Shown here piece by piece: positions 7,879 through 18,800 of a stretch of DNA of 34,538 bases (position 1 is its first letter; each line of letters starts with the position of its first letter). The notes under the pieces are model-generated. The model saw nothing but the letters and a program-made list of their open reading frames with translations, was not told where the DNA came from and did no database searches. The DNA lies in contig JANWID010000296.1 of assembly GCA_025450095.1 (NCBI GenBank), positions 1 to 34,538 on the forward strand, written 5' to 3'. The position numbers and the translations under genes are program-made. Source of the stretch: Bacteroidia bacterium. GTDB taxonomy: Bacteria > Bacteroidota > Bacteroidia > AKYH767-A > OLB10.

Positions 7879-9543
7879 CTACTTTTGTACTACAATTTTA
7901 CACTGGGCTTTTGATTCACCGGAGAGTGCAGAAATGATGTAAATTCCCGGATTAAATTCAGCAACACTTAATTCAAATTCATGTGTGCCTTCTTCCATAT
8001 TTTGATCCGTAACGGTCTTTACTTTTCTTCCGGTTAAATCATACACAGTGATAGAAACAGGACCACTTTCCAGTAATTCCAGGATTAACTTTGTATTCTC
8101 CATTACAACTGAAGGGTTCGCCTGCAATGTAAAATCATCCTGGTTTATAGTTTCCACCCGTGCAATGTTTTCGGCGCATGCGTCGATCCTTGCCCTAAAA
8201 TGGCATCCTGCAGAAGCTTTAAAGCCTACGTTTGCCTGAATGAAATCAACAGCTTCATACCAGATATCATTATTAGGTGAAGGGTTAATTGTTTGAGTGG
8301 AGGTTATACTGCTTCCTGACACATATCCTTTATAACTGCTTATGTTTCCGCTTAGATTATATGCTCCCGGGCAGCCGACAGTGAAATAATGTGCAGCTTG
8401 TTTTCCCTGGTATTGCGACTGGATTCTATACGTTCCAACAGGAGTATTGTTTGGCAGATTAACATTAAAGGTGCCCCAGCCTGCGGCAGAAAAATTATTA
8501 CCGATGTTAATATTCGATACATTAAGCAAATTGCCATTTGGTTTATAAACCCGGGTTACACAGGTAGTGTTAGGAACAAGATCGCGTAAATGGACTTCTA
8601 CACGGACTGATGCACCCTGATCAAAATGATTCGACAAATTTTCAGTTTCGGCACCCGGGCATGGAGGCTTGATGGGAGTTGCCCACATAGTAAGGATACT
8701 CATGATTCCGCTGTTTGGATAAGGCTTCTGATTATTCCATCGGCTTACCAGAAAATCAGGATTGCACGGCCCCTGCCAGGGATCCTTAAAGACACCATTA
8801 GAGTCCTGAACCTCAAAATGCAAATGCGGATTGGTGGATTGCCCCGAACTTCCAACATAACCCAGAAACTCTCCCGCTACTACAAAATCATCCACTTGTT
8901 TTGATGTTAAACTTCCGTTTTTCATATGTAAATAAACTGCTCGTGTTCCATCTTCATGCACAATGGTTATGGAATTAGGCTGAGGTACCGGATTTCCCCC
9001 AAGGCCACAACTGCGATCATTATTTCCATCATTACGGAAAAGAATCTGTCCGGGAGCAGCTGCAACAACTCTTACTTTCATATCATCCATCATATTCCAC
9101 CAATAAGGGCCAATGCATATATCGGTTCCACGATGATCGTATCCGTTTGCAAGGTCATAAGAACGGGTGCCACACATAAAATCTGAAATGCTTCCGGTTG
9201 CTGTATCATGGTCAATATAATTCTGGATAAAGAAATAATCATTTCCTAAAAAACTCGTTTCATTAGTCAATGGCCAATCGAATTTCTGGGGAGGTGGCAC
9301 CATGCGCTGGGAATGGATATAATTTCCTTCTGCAGACAAACGTGCGATATTCGCTGAGATCTCTTTATTCATTGTTTCATAGAATCCGGGAGGAACACAT
9401 GGCTCATCCGGATTTTGGTACTCTAATGTTTCAGCTTCGATGTTTATTACCTGAATCTCCTGTGCTGTTGCAATCGTAGCAACCAGAAGGGTAATGCACA
9501 ACACCATCGCGGTTATAATCGTTATTTGAATTTTCGGTTTCAT
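7879..9543 (-). CDS. Secreted M23 family metallopeptidase with T9SS sorting domain
   Basis: A 554-residue protein with a signal peptide (cleavage near ATAQ). Residues ~130-250 form a peptidase M23 (LytM/lysostaphin) domain with all metal ligands and catalytic residues visible: His137 and Asp141 in DHRGTD, His206 in YLH, and His240/His242 in NPHLHF. A beta-sandwich region with NTPVGTYRIQSQY follows. A T9SS type A sorting domain (LQANPSVV...ITVYDLTGRKV...FNPGIYIISAL) ends at KIVVQK. Family knowledge predicts cleavage of peptidoglycan cross-bridges or extracellular peptides. T9SS export argues for an outside target such as other bacteria. It starts 50 bases after the fibre-like gene and may share its transcript; a strong terminator follows. 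Confidence 0.92.
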   Translation of the reverse strand: MKPKIQITIITAMVLCITLLVATIATAQEIQVINIEAETLEYQNPDEPCVPPGFYETMNKEISANIARLSAEGNYIHSQRMVPPPQKFDWPLTNETSFLGNDYFFIQNYIDHDTATGSISDFMCGTRSYDLANGYDHRGTDICIGPYWWNMMDDMKVRVVAAAPGQILFRNDGNNDRSCGLGGNPVPQPNSITIVHEDGTRAVYLHMKNGSLTSKQVDDFVVAGEFLGYVGSSGQSTNPHLHFEVQDSNGVFKDPWQGPCNPDFLVSRWNNQKPYPNSGIMSILTMWATPIKPPCPGAETENLSNHFDQGASVRVEVHLRDLVPNTTCVTRVYKPNGNLLNVSNINIGNNFSAAGWGTFNVNLPNNTPVGTYRIQSQYQGKQAAHYFTVGCPGAYNLSGNISSYKGYVSGSSITSTQTINPSPNNDIWYEAVDFIQANVGFKASAGCHFRARIDACAENIARVETINQDDFTLQANPSVVMENTKLILELLESGPVSITVYDLTGRKVKTVTDQNMEEGTHEFELSVAEFNPGIYIISALSGESKAQCKIVVQK

Positions 9544-9593
9544 TGTGTTGTTCTTTTAGTGATAACATTCGTAGTAAACTGTCAATTGATTTA

Positions 9594-11159
9594 TCACTTA
9601 TGAGCTGATTCAATCATTTCAATTTTCTTTTCCAGTTGAATAATGTAAAGCGACAGCTCTTCTATTTTCTCCATCATTTTGATTTGCATGGCACCAACAT
9701 CGATACCTCCGGTTTGCTCCATTTCAGCAGCAGATGGCATTCCAGGTAAATGATTACATTCGTTAATGTGTTGTTCCATTTCTTTAATAGATGGTAGGTT
9801 ATAATCATCAGCAAAAACATAATCAGGCCAGTTACCTTGCAGTTCAACACGCATTTCCTCACACATTACTTTTCCATCCACCGACAAAGCATATCCCGTA
9901 GCAGGAACTGACGTTCCGATCGATACCTGTCCGTTAACATACAAACCATTTTCAGCACCTAAGCTTACACCTCCGATACTTACACTTCCGTTAGGATTTA
10001 CTTTGAATTTCGACGCTCCGTTTATCTGAACAGCCATCGGTAATGTATTTGCATCGGCATCAACATGCAGATAAGCGGCAGGTGCATTTGTTCCTATTCC
10101 AACCCTGTTGCTGAAATATCCACGTCCCACAAAATAACCTGCATAAGCATTGGCACCACTTGTACCTTCAGCATAAACTCCCGTGTTATTACCAGTACCA
10201 TTTGCTTTACCGTAAAGGCCATATGAAGATCCATTACTGGTTGCAATACCTACTATTCCATAAGAGATAGCACCATCCTGAACTTCGGCGCGTACGCCAT
10301 AATTGGTTGCGCTGCCGTTTTGAATTAGTGTGTTAAATCCATATTTATTTCCAGAGGCATTTGTACCCAGCAATGTATTTATACCATATGATGATGACGC
10401 ACCGGAGTAGTTATTCTGAACTACCACTGCATTTGGATCGGAAGTACTATATACCGTGAGCGTTCCTATGGTGTTCGTAGTACCGATTCCTAATTTATCG
10501 CTGAAATGACCGCGACCTAAAAAGTAGCCTGCCCAACAGTTGTTATTAGCCGCTAAGCTTTCACCATAAATCGCGTAATTAATACCCAGTCCGACAACCA
10601 AACCACTTGCTTTTGCATAAACTCCATAATTGGTGTTATTACCCTGCGCTATAGAATGAACCCCATAGTTTGTAGCGCTGCCATCTGCAACTGCTTTCAT
10701 TCCATAACTTGTATTGGTTCCAGAACCTTTCACACTGATTCCGAAATTTAATCCCGTTCCATTAATAGCTTCGAAATAGCCTCCGAACTTTGGACCTGTT
10801 CCAGTTCCTTCTGCTAATGAATAAACACCCCAACGTCCACCTCCGCCACTGGCACTATTTAAAAAATTTGATGTCCGGGTATTAATTGCGCTTTCAACAT
10901 GGAGCGGATAGTCTGGAATGGTGGTGCCAATACCAATATTTCCGGATGATCCTTTGACAACCATTCGCTGAACTGCATTGGTTTTAATGATCAGATCCTG
11001 TGCATTGCTTGTACCCAGCCAGTGAATGCTTTGATTCACGTTGTTGTTGCCCTCCAGAATCCAGGGGGTTGCAGGGCCTACTTGTGCCATGCTGTTTGTA
11101 GTGAGTGCGATGGTTAACGCAGCGGTAAACGCTATCGCAGGTAAGTCGATTATTTTCAT
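9594..11159 (-). CDS. Repetitive fibre-like protein with S74-chaperone-like C-terminus
   Basis: A 521-residue protein with a signal peptide (cleavage near SMAQ). Residues ~70-400 are short repeats rich in Gly, Ala, Asn and Tyr (NYGVHSIAQG, NYGVYAKASG, SYGLYGKANG, NTGVYAEGTSG) and paired IGIGT...PLHV units, typical of trimeric beta-helical fibres. The C-terminus (WPDYVF, YNLPSIKEMEQHINECNHLP, then a KMMEKIEELSLYIIQLEKK coiled coil) resembles the C-terminal tail of Bacteroidota fibre proteins. It recalls the phage tail-spike intramolecular chaperone (peptidase S74) but lacks an obvious Ser-Lys dyad. Probably a cell-surface fibre. A -7 box lies 38 bases upstream, and the M23 gene follows after 50 bases. 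Confidence 0.8.
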   Translation of the reverse strand: MKIIDLPAIAFTAALTIALTTNSMAQVGPATPWILEGNNNVNQSIHWLGTSNAQDLIIKTNAVQRMVVKGSSGNIGIGTTIPDYPLHVESAINTRTSNFLNSASGGGGRWGVYSLAEGTGTGPKFGGYFEAINGTGLNFGISVKGSGTNTSYGMKAVADGSATNYGVHSIAQGNNTNYGVYAKASGLVVGLGINYAIYGESLAANNNCWAGYFLGRGHFSDKLGIGTTNTIGTLTVYSTSDPNAVVVQNNYSGASSSYGINTLLGTNASGNKYGFNTLIQNGSATNYGVRAEVQDGAISYGIVGIATSNGSSYGLYGKANGTGNNTGVYAEGTSGANAYAGYFVGRGYFSNRVGIGTNAPAAYLHVDADANTLPMAVQINGASKFKVNPNGSVSIGGVSLGAENGLYVNGQVSIGTSVPATGYALSVDGKVMCEEMRVELQGNWPDYVFADDYNLPSIKEMEQHINECNHLPGMPSAAEMEQTGGIDVGAMQIKMMEKIEELSLYIIQLEKKIEMIESAHK

Positions 11160-11196
11160 GAGTTCTGTGTTTTTTAAGTTTAGTATTTAATGCAAG

Positions 11197-11204
11197 CAAA
11201 CATA
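11197..11204 (-). promoter_or_regulatory. Bacteroidota -7 box for the fibre-like gene
   Basis: The minus strand reads TATGTTTG, matching TAnnTTTG, 38 bases upstream of the fibre gene ATG. No clear TTG -33 element is seen in the GC-rich sequence behind it. The divergent kinase promoter lies about 90 bases away. Confidence 0.45.
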
Positions 11205-11291
11205 CGCCCTACCCGCCCCGTCCCATACTGCCACCTTGTGCACAGCCGGAACTACTTTGTGTAATGGGGTTTTTGGTTTGTGAGCAAATGT

Positions 11292-11299
11292 TATATTTG
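11292..11299 (+). promoter_or_regulatory. Bacteroidota -7 box for the hybrid histidine kinase
   Basis: TATATTTG matches the TAnnTTTG consensus. TTTTG at 11271-11275 is a -33 candidate with a 16-base spacer, slightly short of the usual range. The box sits 26 bases before the ATG at 11325 and lies inside the extended reading frame that begins with GTG at 11280, which argues against that GTG as the start. Confidence 0.55.
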
Positions 11300-11324
11300 T
11301 CATAAACCTGATAATCCAGACTTT

Positions 11325-13787
11325 ATGAAGGCGCTGCTATTGCTAATAATGCTGAATTTGGTATTCTTCGCGAAAACTATCGGACAAGTTCAATTAGAAG
11401 ACAGTTTTAAAACTGTACTTGCTACTTCAAAGGTTGATACAACTCAAATGCGGGCTAAATGGTATTTGGGAAAGATTTATTTCATTACCGGAGATTTGAA
11501 ATACTTTGATATGTTCCGGTCTGGTTTGCAGCAAGCCAACGCCCTTCATAATTCGAGATGGATGCAAGAGTTCACTTTGTATTTAGGGATCAGTCATATG
11601 TTAACCGGAAAAACAGATAGTGCGATATTCTACCTTGATAAATGCAACAGCATGAAAGATGCTGAAACCACTCCGGAAATTACATACCAGGTACATTTTA
11701 ATTTGGGTCAGGTGTATAATTCAACCGGAAATTCCAAAAAAGCTACCCACTATTTAATTGAAGCTTTGAAATATGTGACAGATCCCCATTCTCCAATGAA
11801 AAAGGCAAGTATTTATACGAACCTCTCCACTTTGATGTCTCAATTAAAAGAAGACAAAAAAGCAATGGACTATTGCCTGATGGGTATTGAGAGTTTAAAA
11901 GGAGTCGATAAGCCCGAGAAGCTATCTGAGCTTTATTGTATATTATCAGGATATTATTTTGGTTTTGGTAAAAAAGATTCTGCACTGATTTCAATTCAGA
12001 AGGCAATTTCATTAGCTAAACCGCTTCCCCATCCCAAAGCTTTGATTTTTGCATATATCAATTTGATTACATATTACGTACAATCAAACCTTCCCGACAG
12101 TGCAGAATTTTATTTCAAAAAAATAAAACCACTTTATGAAATGGGAGTCAGAAAAGATGAATCGTATGCTTTTCTTGTTTTTCAGATGGCGGAAATCGCT
12201 TTTCAGAAGAAAGATTATAAAAAGGCTGAATCACTTTTCAATGAAGCCGACAGTCTTGCCGAAGTGCATTCATACCTCGTACATAAATTGCAACTTAAGA
12301 AAAGAAAAGCTGAGTTTTATGAAACCACAGGTAATACTAAAGCTGCATTAGGAACATTTAAAGAGTATCATTTTTTAAAAGACAGTATTGATAGCAAAGA
12401 GAATACTGCCATGAGCAAGGAACTGGAACAAAAGTTCAGTGTAAGTGAAAAACAAAAGGAAATAGAACTTCTACAAAAAGACAAAGAAAAACAGGCAGTT
12501 GTAAGAAATGGAGTTATCAGTGTTGCAACATTGTCAAGTATTATAGGGCTAATTCTGTTTTTCGGATTCCGGAACCGCGGGAGATTGAACAACCAGCTTG
12601 AAGAAAAGAACAAAATTATTGAAGCCGGGCGTCAGCGTGCTTTACGCAGTGAGCAATTCAAGCAAAAGTTTCTTGCTAATATGAGCCACGAACTGCGCTC
12701 ACCTATGAATGCAATGCTTGGCTCTGTAACACTGGCATTGAAGCAAGAAGATGTAAAAGCCTCAAAAAAATACCTGGAAATGGCTCAACGCTCTTCAAAA
12801 AATCTTTTAGGAATTATTAATGACATCCTGGATCTTTCAAAAATCGAAGCGGGAAAACTTGTCTTTGAACAAATTCCATTTAACATTTACCAGGCTGCAC
12901 AAGATGTTATCAATGCGCAATCATTTCTCCTGAATAAAGATAAGCAGTCAATTTTTTTTGAATGTAACTTTAATTCAGAGCTTAAAGTTATCGGGGATCC
13001 CCTCCGCTTTATGCAGGTACTTACTAACCTAATTAATAATGCCATAAAATTTACACCGCAAGGGAAAATAATTGTAAACCTTCATCATGATGAACAAATG
13101 GAATGTTTTCAAATTTCGGTTAGTGACGAAGGAATTGGAATGAACGCCGATGATCAAAGCAGGCTATTCCAATCGTATCAGCAAACTGAAACAGGAACAG
13201 CCCGCAAATATGGCGGAACCGGCCTGGGACTTGCCATCACCAAACAATTGGTTGAACTGATGAATGGAAATATTGAAGTTCAAAGCCAGGAAGGAAAAGG
13301 ATCAACGTTTATTGTAACATTGAATTTGACCTGTGAAACCGGGAATGAAAGCGTTAAAGCAACTGAGAGTGAAAATACCAGCCTGAAATATTTGGAAGGA
13401 GCTACTATATATGTTGTGGATGATCTGGAAGAAAACCGGGTAGTTACCGGAGACCTTTTGAAAAGTATTCTATCGAATATCAGTGTAACCACCTTTAGTA
13501 ACGGTAAAGAGTTGATTGATGCTTTGGCCCAAACCGACGTACAATCCCTTAATAAACTCTGTATTCTTACCGATCTCGACATGCCGGTGATGAATGGTAT
13601 TGATGCAGTCGGTATTATTCGCAATAAATTGAATTTATCGGTTCCTGTGATTGCCCTAACCGCCAGTGTCTTTGTAGGTGATGATACCGAATTTGCAGCC
13701 ATGGGTTTTGACGGAATTGTTTTCAAACCGTTTGTCGCTTCCAAACTAATCGAAACCATGGCTTCAGCAATGAAAAAGAAAGTATAA
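11325..13787 (+). CDS. Hybrid sensor histidine kinase / response regulator with TPR sensor
   Basis: From the ATG at 11325 the product has 820 residues: a signal peptide, a periplasmic sensor region of helical TPR-like repeats to about residue 370 (for example [15 protein letters not shown]), a coiled coil, and one membrane helix near residue 400. The kinase core has an H box [13 protein letters not shown] with His455, an N box [11 protein letters not shown], a G1 box DEGIGM and a G2 box GTGLGLAI. A receiver domain ends the protein (VVDD, phospho-acceptor Asp750 in [15 protein letters not shown] lysine). It is a membrane sensor able to phosphorylate itself and its own receiver. It converges with the LytTR regulator gene, which could be its partner, but that is inference. 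Confidence 0.92.
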   Translation: MKALLLLIMLNLVFFAKTIGQVQLEDSFKTVLATSKVDTTQMRAKWYLGKIYFITGDLKYFDMFRSGLQQANALHNSRWMQEFTLYLGISHMLTGKTDSAIFYLDKCNSMKDAETTPEITYQVHFNLGQVYNSTGNSKKATHYLIEALKYVTDPHSPMKKASIYTNLSTLMSQLKEDKKAMDYCLMGIESLKGVDKPEKLSELYCILSGYYFGFGKKDSALISIQKAISLAKPLPHPKALIFAYINLITYYVQSNLPDSAEFYFKKIKPLYEMGVRKDESYAFLVFQMAEIAFQKKDYKKAESLFNEADSLAEVHSYLVHKLQLKKRKAEFYETTGNTKAALGTFKEYHFLKDSIDSKENTAMSKELEQKFSVSEKQKEIELLQKDKEKQAVVRNGVISVATLSSIIGLILFFGFRNRGRLNNQLEEKNKIIEAGRQRALRSEQFKQKFLANMSHELRSPMNAMLGSVTLALKQEDVKASKKYLEMAQRSSKNLLGIINDILDLSKIEAGKLVFEQIPFNIYQAAQDVINAQSFLLNKDKQSIFFECNFNSELKVIGDPLRFMQVLTNLINNAIKFTPQGKIIVNLHHDEQMECFQISVSDEGIGMNADDQSRLFQSYQQTETGTARKYGGTGLGLAITKQLVELMNGNIEVQSQEGKGSTFIVTLNLTCETGNESVKATESENTSLKYLEGATIYVVDDLEENRVVTGDLLKSILSNISVTTFSNGKELIDALAQTDVQSLNKLCILTDLDMPVMNGIDAVGIIRNKLNLSVPVIALTASVFVGDDTEFAAMGFDGIVFKPFVASKLIETMASAMKKKV

Positions 13788-13802
13788 TCATACTCCACCC
13801 CC

Positions 13803-13900
13803 ATTCGTACATTCGTACCCACAGTGATTTCCGTCGTAGGGCGGACAGGCGCAATTCGTTACAGTCGTAGATTCGTACCCGAAGGGATTCGTAAATTCGT
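13803..13900. repeat. Six short ATTCGT repeats between convergent genes
   Basis: ATTCGT occurs at 13803, 13811, 13854, 13871, 13887 and 13895, usually as ATTCGTAC or ATTCGTTAC, with the first two and last two copies only eight bases apart. A CCC-GAA-GGG mini-palindrome sits between the fourth and fifth. The block fills the gap between the stop codons of the hybrid kinase and the LytTR gene. It has no U tract, so it does not look like a standard terminator. Confidence 0.6.
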
Positions 13901-13905
13901 TACAA

Positions 13906-14631
13906 TTACAATAAGCCTTCGTATTGCTGCAGGATATCACGTCCGCTTTTCGATACCGGAACAATACTATCATCTTTCATTACAAGATAAGCGTTATCGC
14001 CTTTATAAAACTTTTTTATAAAATTCACATTAATAAGATGTGATTTATGAATGCGTAAAAATCCTGAATTCACCAGGCGGTCTTCAAAATCTTTTAGACT
14101 CTTTGAGGCAACAATCTTAGAGCCGTCAATACAAAAAATAGTAGTATAAACATTATCAGCCTGCAGTCGTGCCAGCTTATCGACTTCAAGAAATAACACA
14201 CCATCCGAAGTACTCACCGTAATTTTTTTATTCCCTGGTGCCTGAACGGTTGATTGCATAAATCTTTCTTTTCTTTTTGCGGCTACCCTATCAATGGCTT
14301 TGGTCAGTTCAAAAACGTCAACAGGTTTTAAGAGGTAATCGATGGCTTCGGTCTTAAATGCTTCTACAGCATATTTATCATGAGAGGTTGTAAATATGAC
14401 TTCGAAATTTCTATCCCCCATTTCCTTTATCATTTCAAGTCCTGATTTCCCGGGCATTTCAATATCCAAAAAAACCAGATCCGGGTTTAGATTCTTTATT
14501 GCAATGAATCCTTCATTTGCATTAAGAGCCGTTGACAATACATTAACTGGCAGGTTCGCAGACCGGCATAAGTCAGTCAGCATATCAATAAAATACTGCT
14601 GGTCGTCAATAATAATAGCTTTTATAAGCAT
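13906..14631 (-). CDS. LytTR-family response regulator
   Basis: A 241-residue two-domain regulator. The receiver domain (1-~120) has the acidic pair Asp9-Asp10, phospho-acceptor Asp56 in FLDIEMPGKSG, the Thr/Ser in FTTSHD and Lys102 in LLKPVD. Residues ~140-241 form a LytTR DNA-binding domain (ARLQADNVYTTIF, FLRIHKSHLINV, GRDILQQY). It resembles AlgR/LytR-type regulators, which bind direct repeats upstream of target genes; no target site could be picked by eye. It starts 13 bases after the stop of a T9SS surface protein, so the two are probably cotranscribed. It converges with the hybrid kinase gene. Confidence 0.92.
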   Translation of the reverse strand: MLIKAIIIDDQQYFIDMLTDLCRSANLPVNVLSTALNANEGFIAIKNLNPDLVFLDIEMPGKSGLEMIKEMGDRNFEVIFTTSHDKYAVEAFKTEAIDYLLKPVDVFELTKAIDRVAAKRKERFMQSTVQAPGNKKITVSTSDGVLFLEVDKLARLQADNVYTTIFCIDGSKIVASKSLKDFEDRLVNSGFLRIHKSHLINVNFIKKFYKGDNAYLVMKDDSIVPVSKSGRDILQQYEGLL

Positions 14632-14644
14632 TATCCGGTAAAAT

Positions 14645-15709
14645 TCAGTTTTTTATTAATTTGCCATTCACTATAAGTTCACTTTTATTTCTAACCTGGT
14701 AAATATACATTCCTTTAATGAACCCTTTCATCATTATTTCGGAAACAGGTTTAGTAAGAACCTGTCGTAATATTTCTTTGTTCGCAATATCATAAATGAT
14801 AATTTCAAAATCGTTTTTCCCGGTTGTAGTCACGGTAATTTTATCATCAAAAGGGTTAGGATATATATCTATTAAATCAGCCGGTGTACTATTGTTGATT
14901 CCTAAGGAGCAATGTGCAACGGATGGATTCAATTGATTTACCGGATACAATCGTACATTATCGAGAACCAACTCTGTACAGGAATCACATATATGCCCCC
15001 AATTGGTAAACTTGATTATCTGCGTGTTATTAATCGCATTAAATTGAATTACATATACTCTTCCAACACCAGTGGTAGCCGGTGAAGGTGGGTCTCTTAA
15101 TAATGTGTCTCCAAATCCGATATCAACTGAAAATAATCCTTCATATGGAAATAAATTGTTGAACTGTTCTCCACCTGACCAGAATTCCAAAACATATGTA
15201 TTCCCTATGATCAGCCCACTTACGGCTTGTGATAAGCTTACACCTAATGTACCACCCAGATTAATTGAATCAGTGACAGGATATCCCGGGGGAGGAGTAT
15301 TAGTCGTACATAAAATTTGGTTCAGGCAGGATGTATCATTAATTGTTCCCGAACAAGCAAAGCAAAAACCATTTCCAAAATAAACAGATTTATCTCCTTC
15401 AACGATTACCGATCTATTGCTATTTACATCATAAATATGAGGATAACTATTAAACCCTCCACCTGTACAAGCCCAATTGTTTATATCACAGACATAATTA
15501 GATGCATTCGGACAAAAAACCTCATTTAACGGCCACCCCTGACAAGGTGTATCTTCAAATCCTCCGTTAATTATCATATTATTTACATTATCACTGATGC
15601 TGTCATTTTGATTGAAGCAATCGATGCAAAGAATTTGAGCCTTTAAAAGTGGACTGAAACAACAAATCATCAACATTAAGCAGATAATTACTTTTTTGAT
15701 TGTATTCAT
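14645..15709 (-). CDS. Secreted T9SS type A sorting-domain protein
   Basis: A 354-residue protein with a signal peptide (cleavage near LKAQ). The body has an MIINGGFED start and a beta-sandwich with several Cys residues (CSLGINN, FCFACSG, ICDSCTEL) that may form disulfides. The pattern NGGFE..PC ... NNTQIIKFTNWG ... LVLDNVRLYP resembles galactose-binding/DUF642-like carbohydrate-binding domains. A T9SS type A sorting domain follows (IDIYPNPFDDKITV, IIIYDIANKEIL, KGMYIYQV). A role in surface binding of polysaccharide is inferred. It has a well-formed promoter upstream and is followed after 13 bases by the LytTR regulator, an unusual pairing that suggests regulator and surface protein are coexpressed. 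Confidence 0.85.
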   Translation of the reverse strand: MNTIKKVIICLMLMICCFSPLLKAQILCIDCFNQNDSISDNVNNMIINGGFEDTPCQGWPLNEVFCPNASNYVCDINNWACTGGGFNSYPHIYDVNSNRSVIVEGDKSVYFGNGFCFACSGTINDTSCLNQILCTTNTPPPGYPVTDSINLGGTLGVSLSQAVSGLIIGNTYVLEFWSGGEQFNNLFPYEGLFSVDIGFGDTLLRDPPSPATTGVGRVYVIQFNAINNTQIIKFTNWGHICDSCTELVLDNVRLYPVNQLNPSVAHCSLGINNSTPADLIDIYPNPFDDKITVTTTGKNDFEIIIYDIANKEILRQVLTKPVSEIMMKGFIKGMYIYQVRNKSELIVNGKLIKN

Positions 15710-15810
15710 AAAGCATGTAATTGGAAAATTAATGAATGATCACCAGTGCCGAAACAGATATTTTAATTATAACCTGGCGAAGAAGATACCGTAAAATTTC
15801 AGAACATTTT

Positions 15811-15843
15811 CAAATGTATTAAAAAGATGGCTTGTGGGCAAAA
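15811..15843 (-). promoter_or_regulatory. Bacteroidota promoter for the T9SS protein/LytTR pair
   Basis: On the minus strand TTTTG (15843-15839) is followed after 20 bases by TACATTTG (15818-15811), a full -33/-7 pair of the Bacteroidota type. It lies about 100 bases upstream of the ATG at 15709, implying an untranslated leader of roughly 95 bases. It is placed just after the stop of the RND permease gene. Confidence 0.55.
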
Positions 15844-15861
15844 TCTGTCAGCTATAAGATT

Positions 15862-18800
15862 CTAATGATTCATCACCTGGGGTTGCTCAACAGTAATTTT
15901 TCTGATTAGTGTAGGCAGTACAATTAATAACAAGGGAAGAGCAAAAGTGAAACCACCGATAACAGAAATAGCAAGAGGCTGGTGCAATTGCGCACCTGCA
16001 CCAAAACCAAGAGCAATTGGAAGTAAAGCGATGATGGCACCAATAGCTGTCATGAGTTTTGGGCGAAGACGTGTCGAGATAGCATAGATAATTGCTTCAT
16101 CCTTTGTTTTTCCTTCCTTCATGGATTCCTGGAATTGAAGAAAAGTAAAAATTGCATTTTCGCCGATGATGCCCGTGATCATGATAAGCCCTGTTTTACT
16201 TCCTACATTTAAGGGAGTATGAGTCAGTAGTAAGGCAATCAGGCTTCCTGCAATACCCAACACTGAAAGGAACAAGACAGTTAATGCAATGTTGATTTTT
16301 TTAAACAGGAATAAAATGACTGCAAACACGAGAAGGCAGGATGTAATTAAAATCATGAGCAACTCCCTGAAGGATTGTTGCTGGCTGGCATAAGCGCCAC
16401 CGTACACAACCTGGTATCCTGCAGGGAAATTCATTTTTGAAACCTCCCTTTGGATATCTTTCATGACGCTGCCAAGATCACGACTTTCAAGTCGTGCTGT
16501 GACTACCCCCATGGATTGAAGATTTTCACGTTGCGCTTCAGCATCACCCGGATCAATTTTAATTTCTGCCAGGCCTGCTATGGGGATAAGGTTGCCGTTT
16601 GAAAGAAATATGCGGTGGTTTCTTAAGTCTTCAACGGTCTGTTTATAATTGCCGGGATACGTCATTCGAATGTCAGTAAGCTGGTTAGTTTCATAAATAC
16701 TACCGACGACCGTTCCTTCCAATGACATCTGTATCTGTTGCTGCAGGTTGGCAGGTGTCAATCCGAATTGAGCAAGTTGAACAGCATTCGGTTCTACACG
16801 GATTGATGGGCCGGCGATGACAATGCCATTAAATACATCCGCAGTGCCTTTTATATTTTCAACGATAGCTCCTGTTTGGATAGCAAGTTCTTCTAATATC
16901 TTTTTATCATTTCCAAAAATTTTTATTTCAACCGGCTGTACGCTTTCCATTAAATCACCAAGCATATCACCAATGACTTGTCCGAAATCGATTTGAAGAG
17001 AAGGCTGGGTGGCACTTACCTTTGCACGTATGTCTTCAATCACCTCCTCGGTTGTTCTATTCCTATCCTTGCTCAATTGAATCAAATAATCACCACTATT
17101 AGGCTCAGTAATAAAGAAACCCATTTGAGTACCGGTTCTACGGGAGTAAGTTTCCACTTCAGGAATGGCAGTAATTGTTTTTTCAACGTCACGTAAGATA
17201 AGATCTGTTTCTTCAAGCGAAGTTCCCGGGGGTGATAAATAATCGAATACGATACTACCTTCATCCATTTCAGGCAGGAAACCCGTCTCTAACCTGGGAA
17301 TTATTAAAACTATACTCAGAGCAAAACCTGTTATCAGTATAAAGCTGATCCATGGCCTGGAAATAAAATAGCTTACCCACCGCTTTTGCCTGATCGTGTG
17401 AATGGCTCCCAATTTCGCCCTTCCCCCGTCATTCTTCGTGATCAGTAAATAAATAACCGGGAGCAGTACCCAGGTTACCGCAAAGGAACAAACCAGGGTA
17501 ATGATCATACAGTCGGTCATAACCTTAAAATAAGCTCCGGCAACACCTGTCATTAATATAAAAGGAAGGAAAATGACAATGGTACTTAAGGATGAACCTA
17601 TCATAGCAGGAAATAAATAATGAATTGCCTTGCCAACCAACTCTTTCGAATTTACATCAGGATGCTCTTCATGTGTTCTGTGGATCTGTTCTACTACCAC
17701 AATTGCATCATCAATGATCAAACCTATAGATGCAGCGATAGCGCCGAGCGTCATGATGTTTAAGGTTTGCCCGGTAGCATAAAAAATAACAATGGTGAGC
17801 AATAATGTTACAGGAATAGTGATGAGTATAACTGCGCTTGCTTTCCATGACCATAGAAAAATGATGGCGACAATCATGGCAAGTAATAGACCAATCCACA
17901 AGCTGTCCGTTACACTACGAATGGATTCATTTACGAAATCGGCTTGCACATAATAAGGCCTTATGGTTACATCCTCAGGCAATGCTTTTTGCAGTTCCTC
18001 CACTTTTTTCGTCATGTCATTTGAAAGCTGGATGAGATTAGCGTTTGGCTGTTTTATAACTGCTATTAAAATTGCTTCTTTGCCGTTTGCATTGATACGT
18101 ATATAGTCTTTTGCCTCTGCTATCTGAACATCAGCAACATCTTTAACCAGGACGATTCTTTTTCCATTGTTATTGATGAGCAGGTTTTCCAACTCCTTTT
18201 TATTATTCAATGAGGCATCGGTAACAGACAAATACATCCTGCGGTAATCACTGAGGTAACCATTACTTTTTACAAACGCTGTATTGTTGATTACTGCAGC
18301 AACAGCTTCAGGAGTAAGACCCAGTGACGATATTTTCTGAATATCCAATGTAACACGGTATTCTTTTGATTTGCCACCAATGATTGTGATTTCGCTGACT
18401 CCATCAACCTGCGATAAAAATGGTTTAACATCATATTGCGCAAGCATCTTCATTTCTACTGGTGAACGCCAACTGCTTTCAAGGGTATAACCGCTGATAG
18501 GAAGGATACTCGGGTTCATACGTTCTACTTCAATGGAAACATCAGGGGGAAGCTTACTTTTTATTTCATTAATCTTTGATTCAATACGTGCCTGGTCAAT
18601 ATCAATATTGCTATTCCAATCCATGAAAGCAGAAAGCTCGCAGTTGCCCCGGCTGGTCGTGCTACGCAGGAGCTTTAGTTCCGGCACTTTTTTAATTGCA
18701 AGCTCAATGGGACGCGTCACGGTAAGCATCATTTTGTCTACAGGCATTTGTCCTGCATCGGCAATGACTTTTATTTTTGGAAAGGTGATTTCCGGAAAAA

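Noticed and set aside
11280..11324. Extended kinase reading frame starting with GTG at 11280
   Set aside because: It contains the TATATTTG promoter box, has no signal peptide character, and the ATG at 11325 gives a proper signal sequence.
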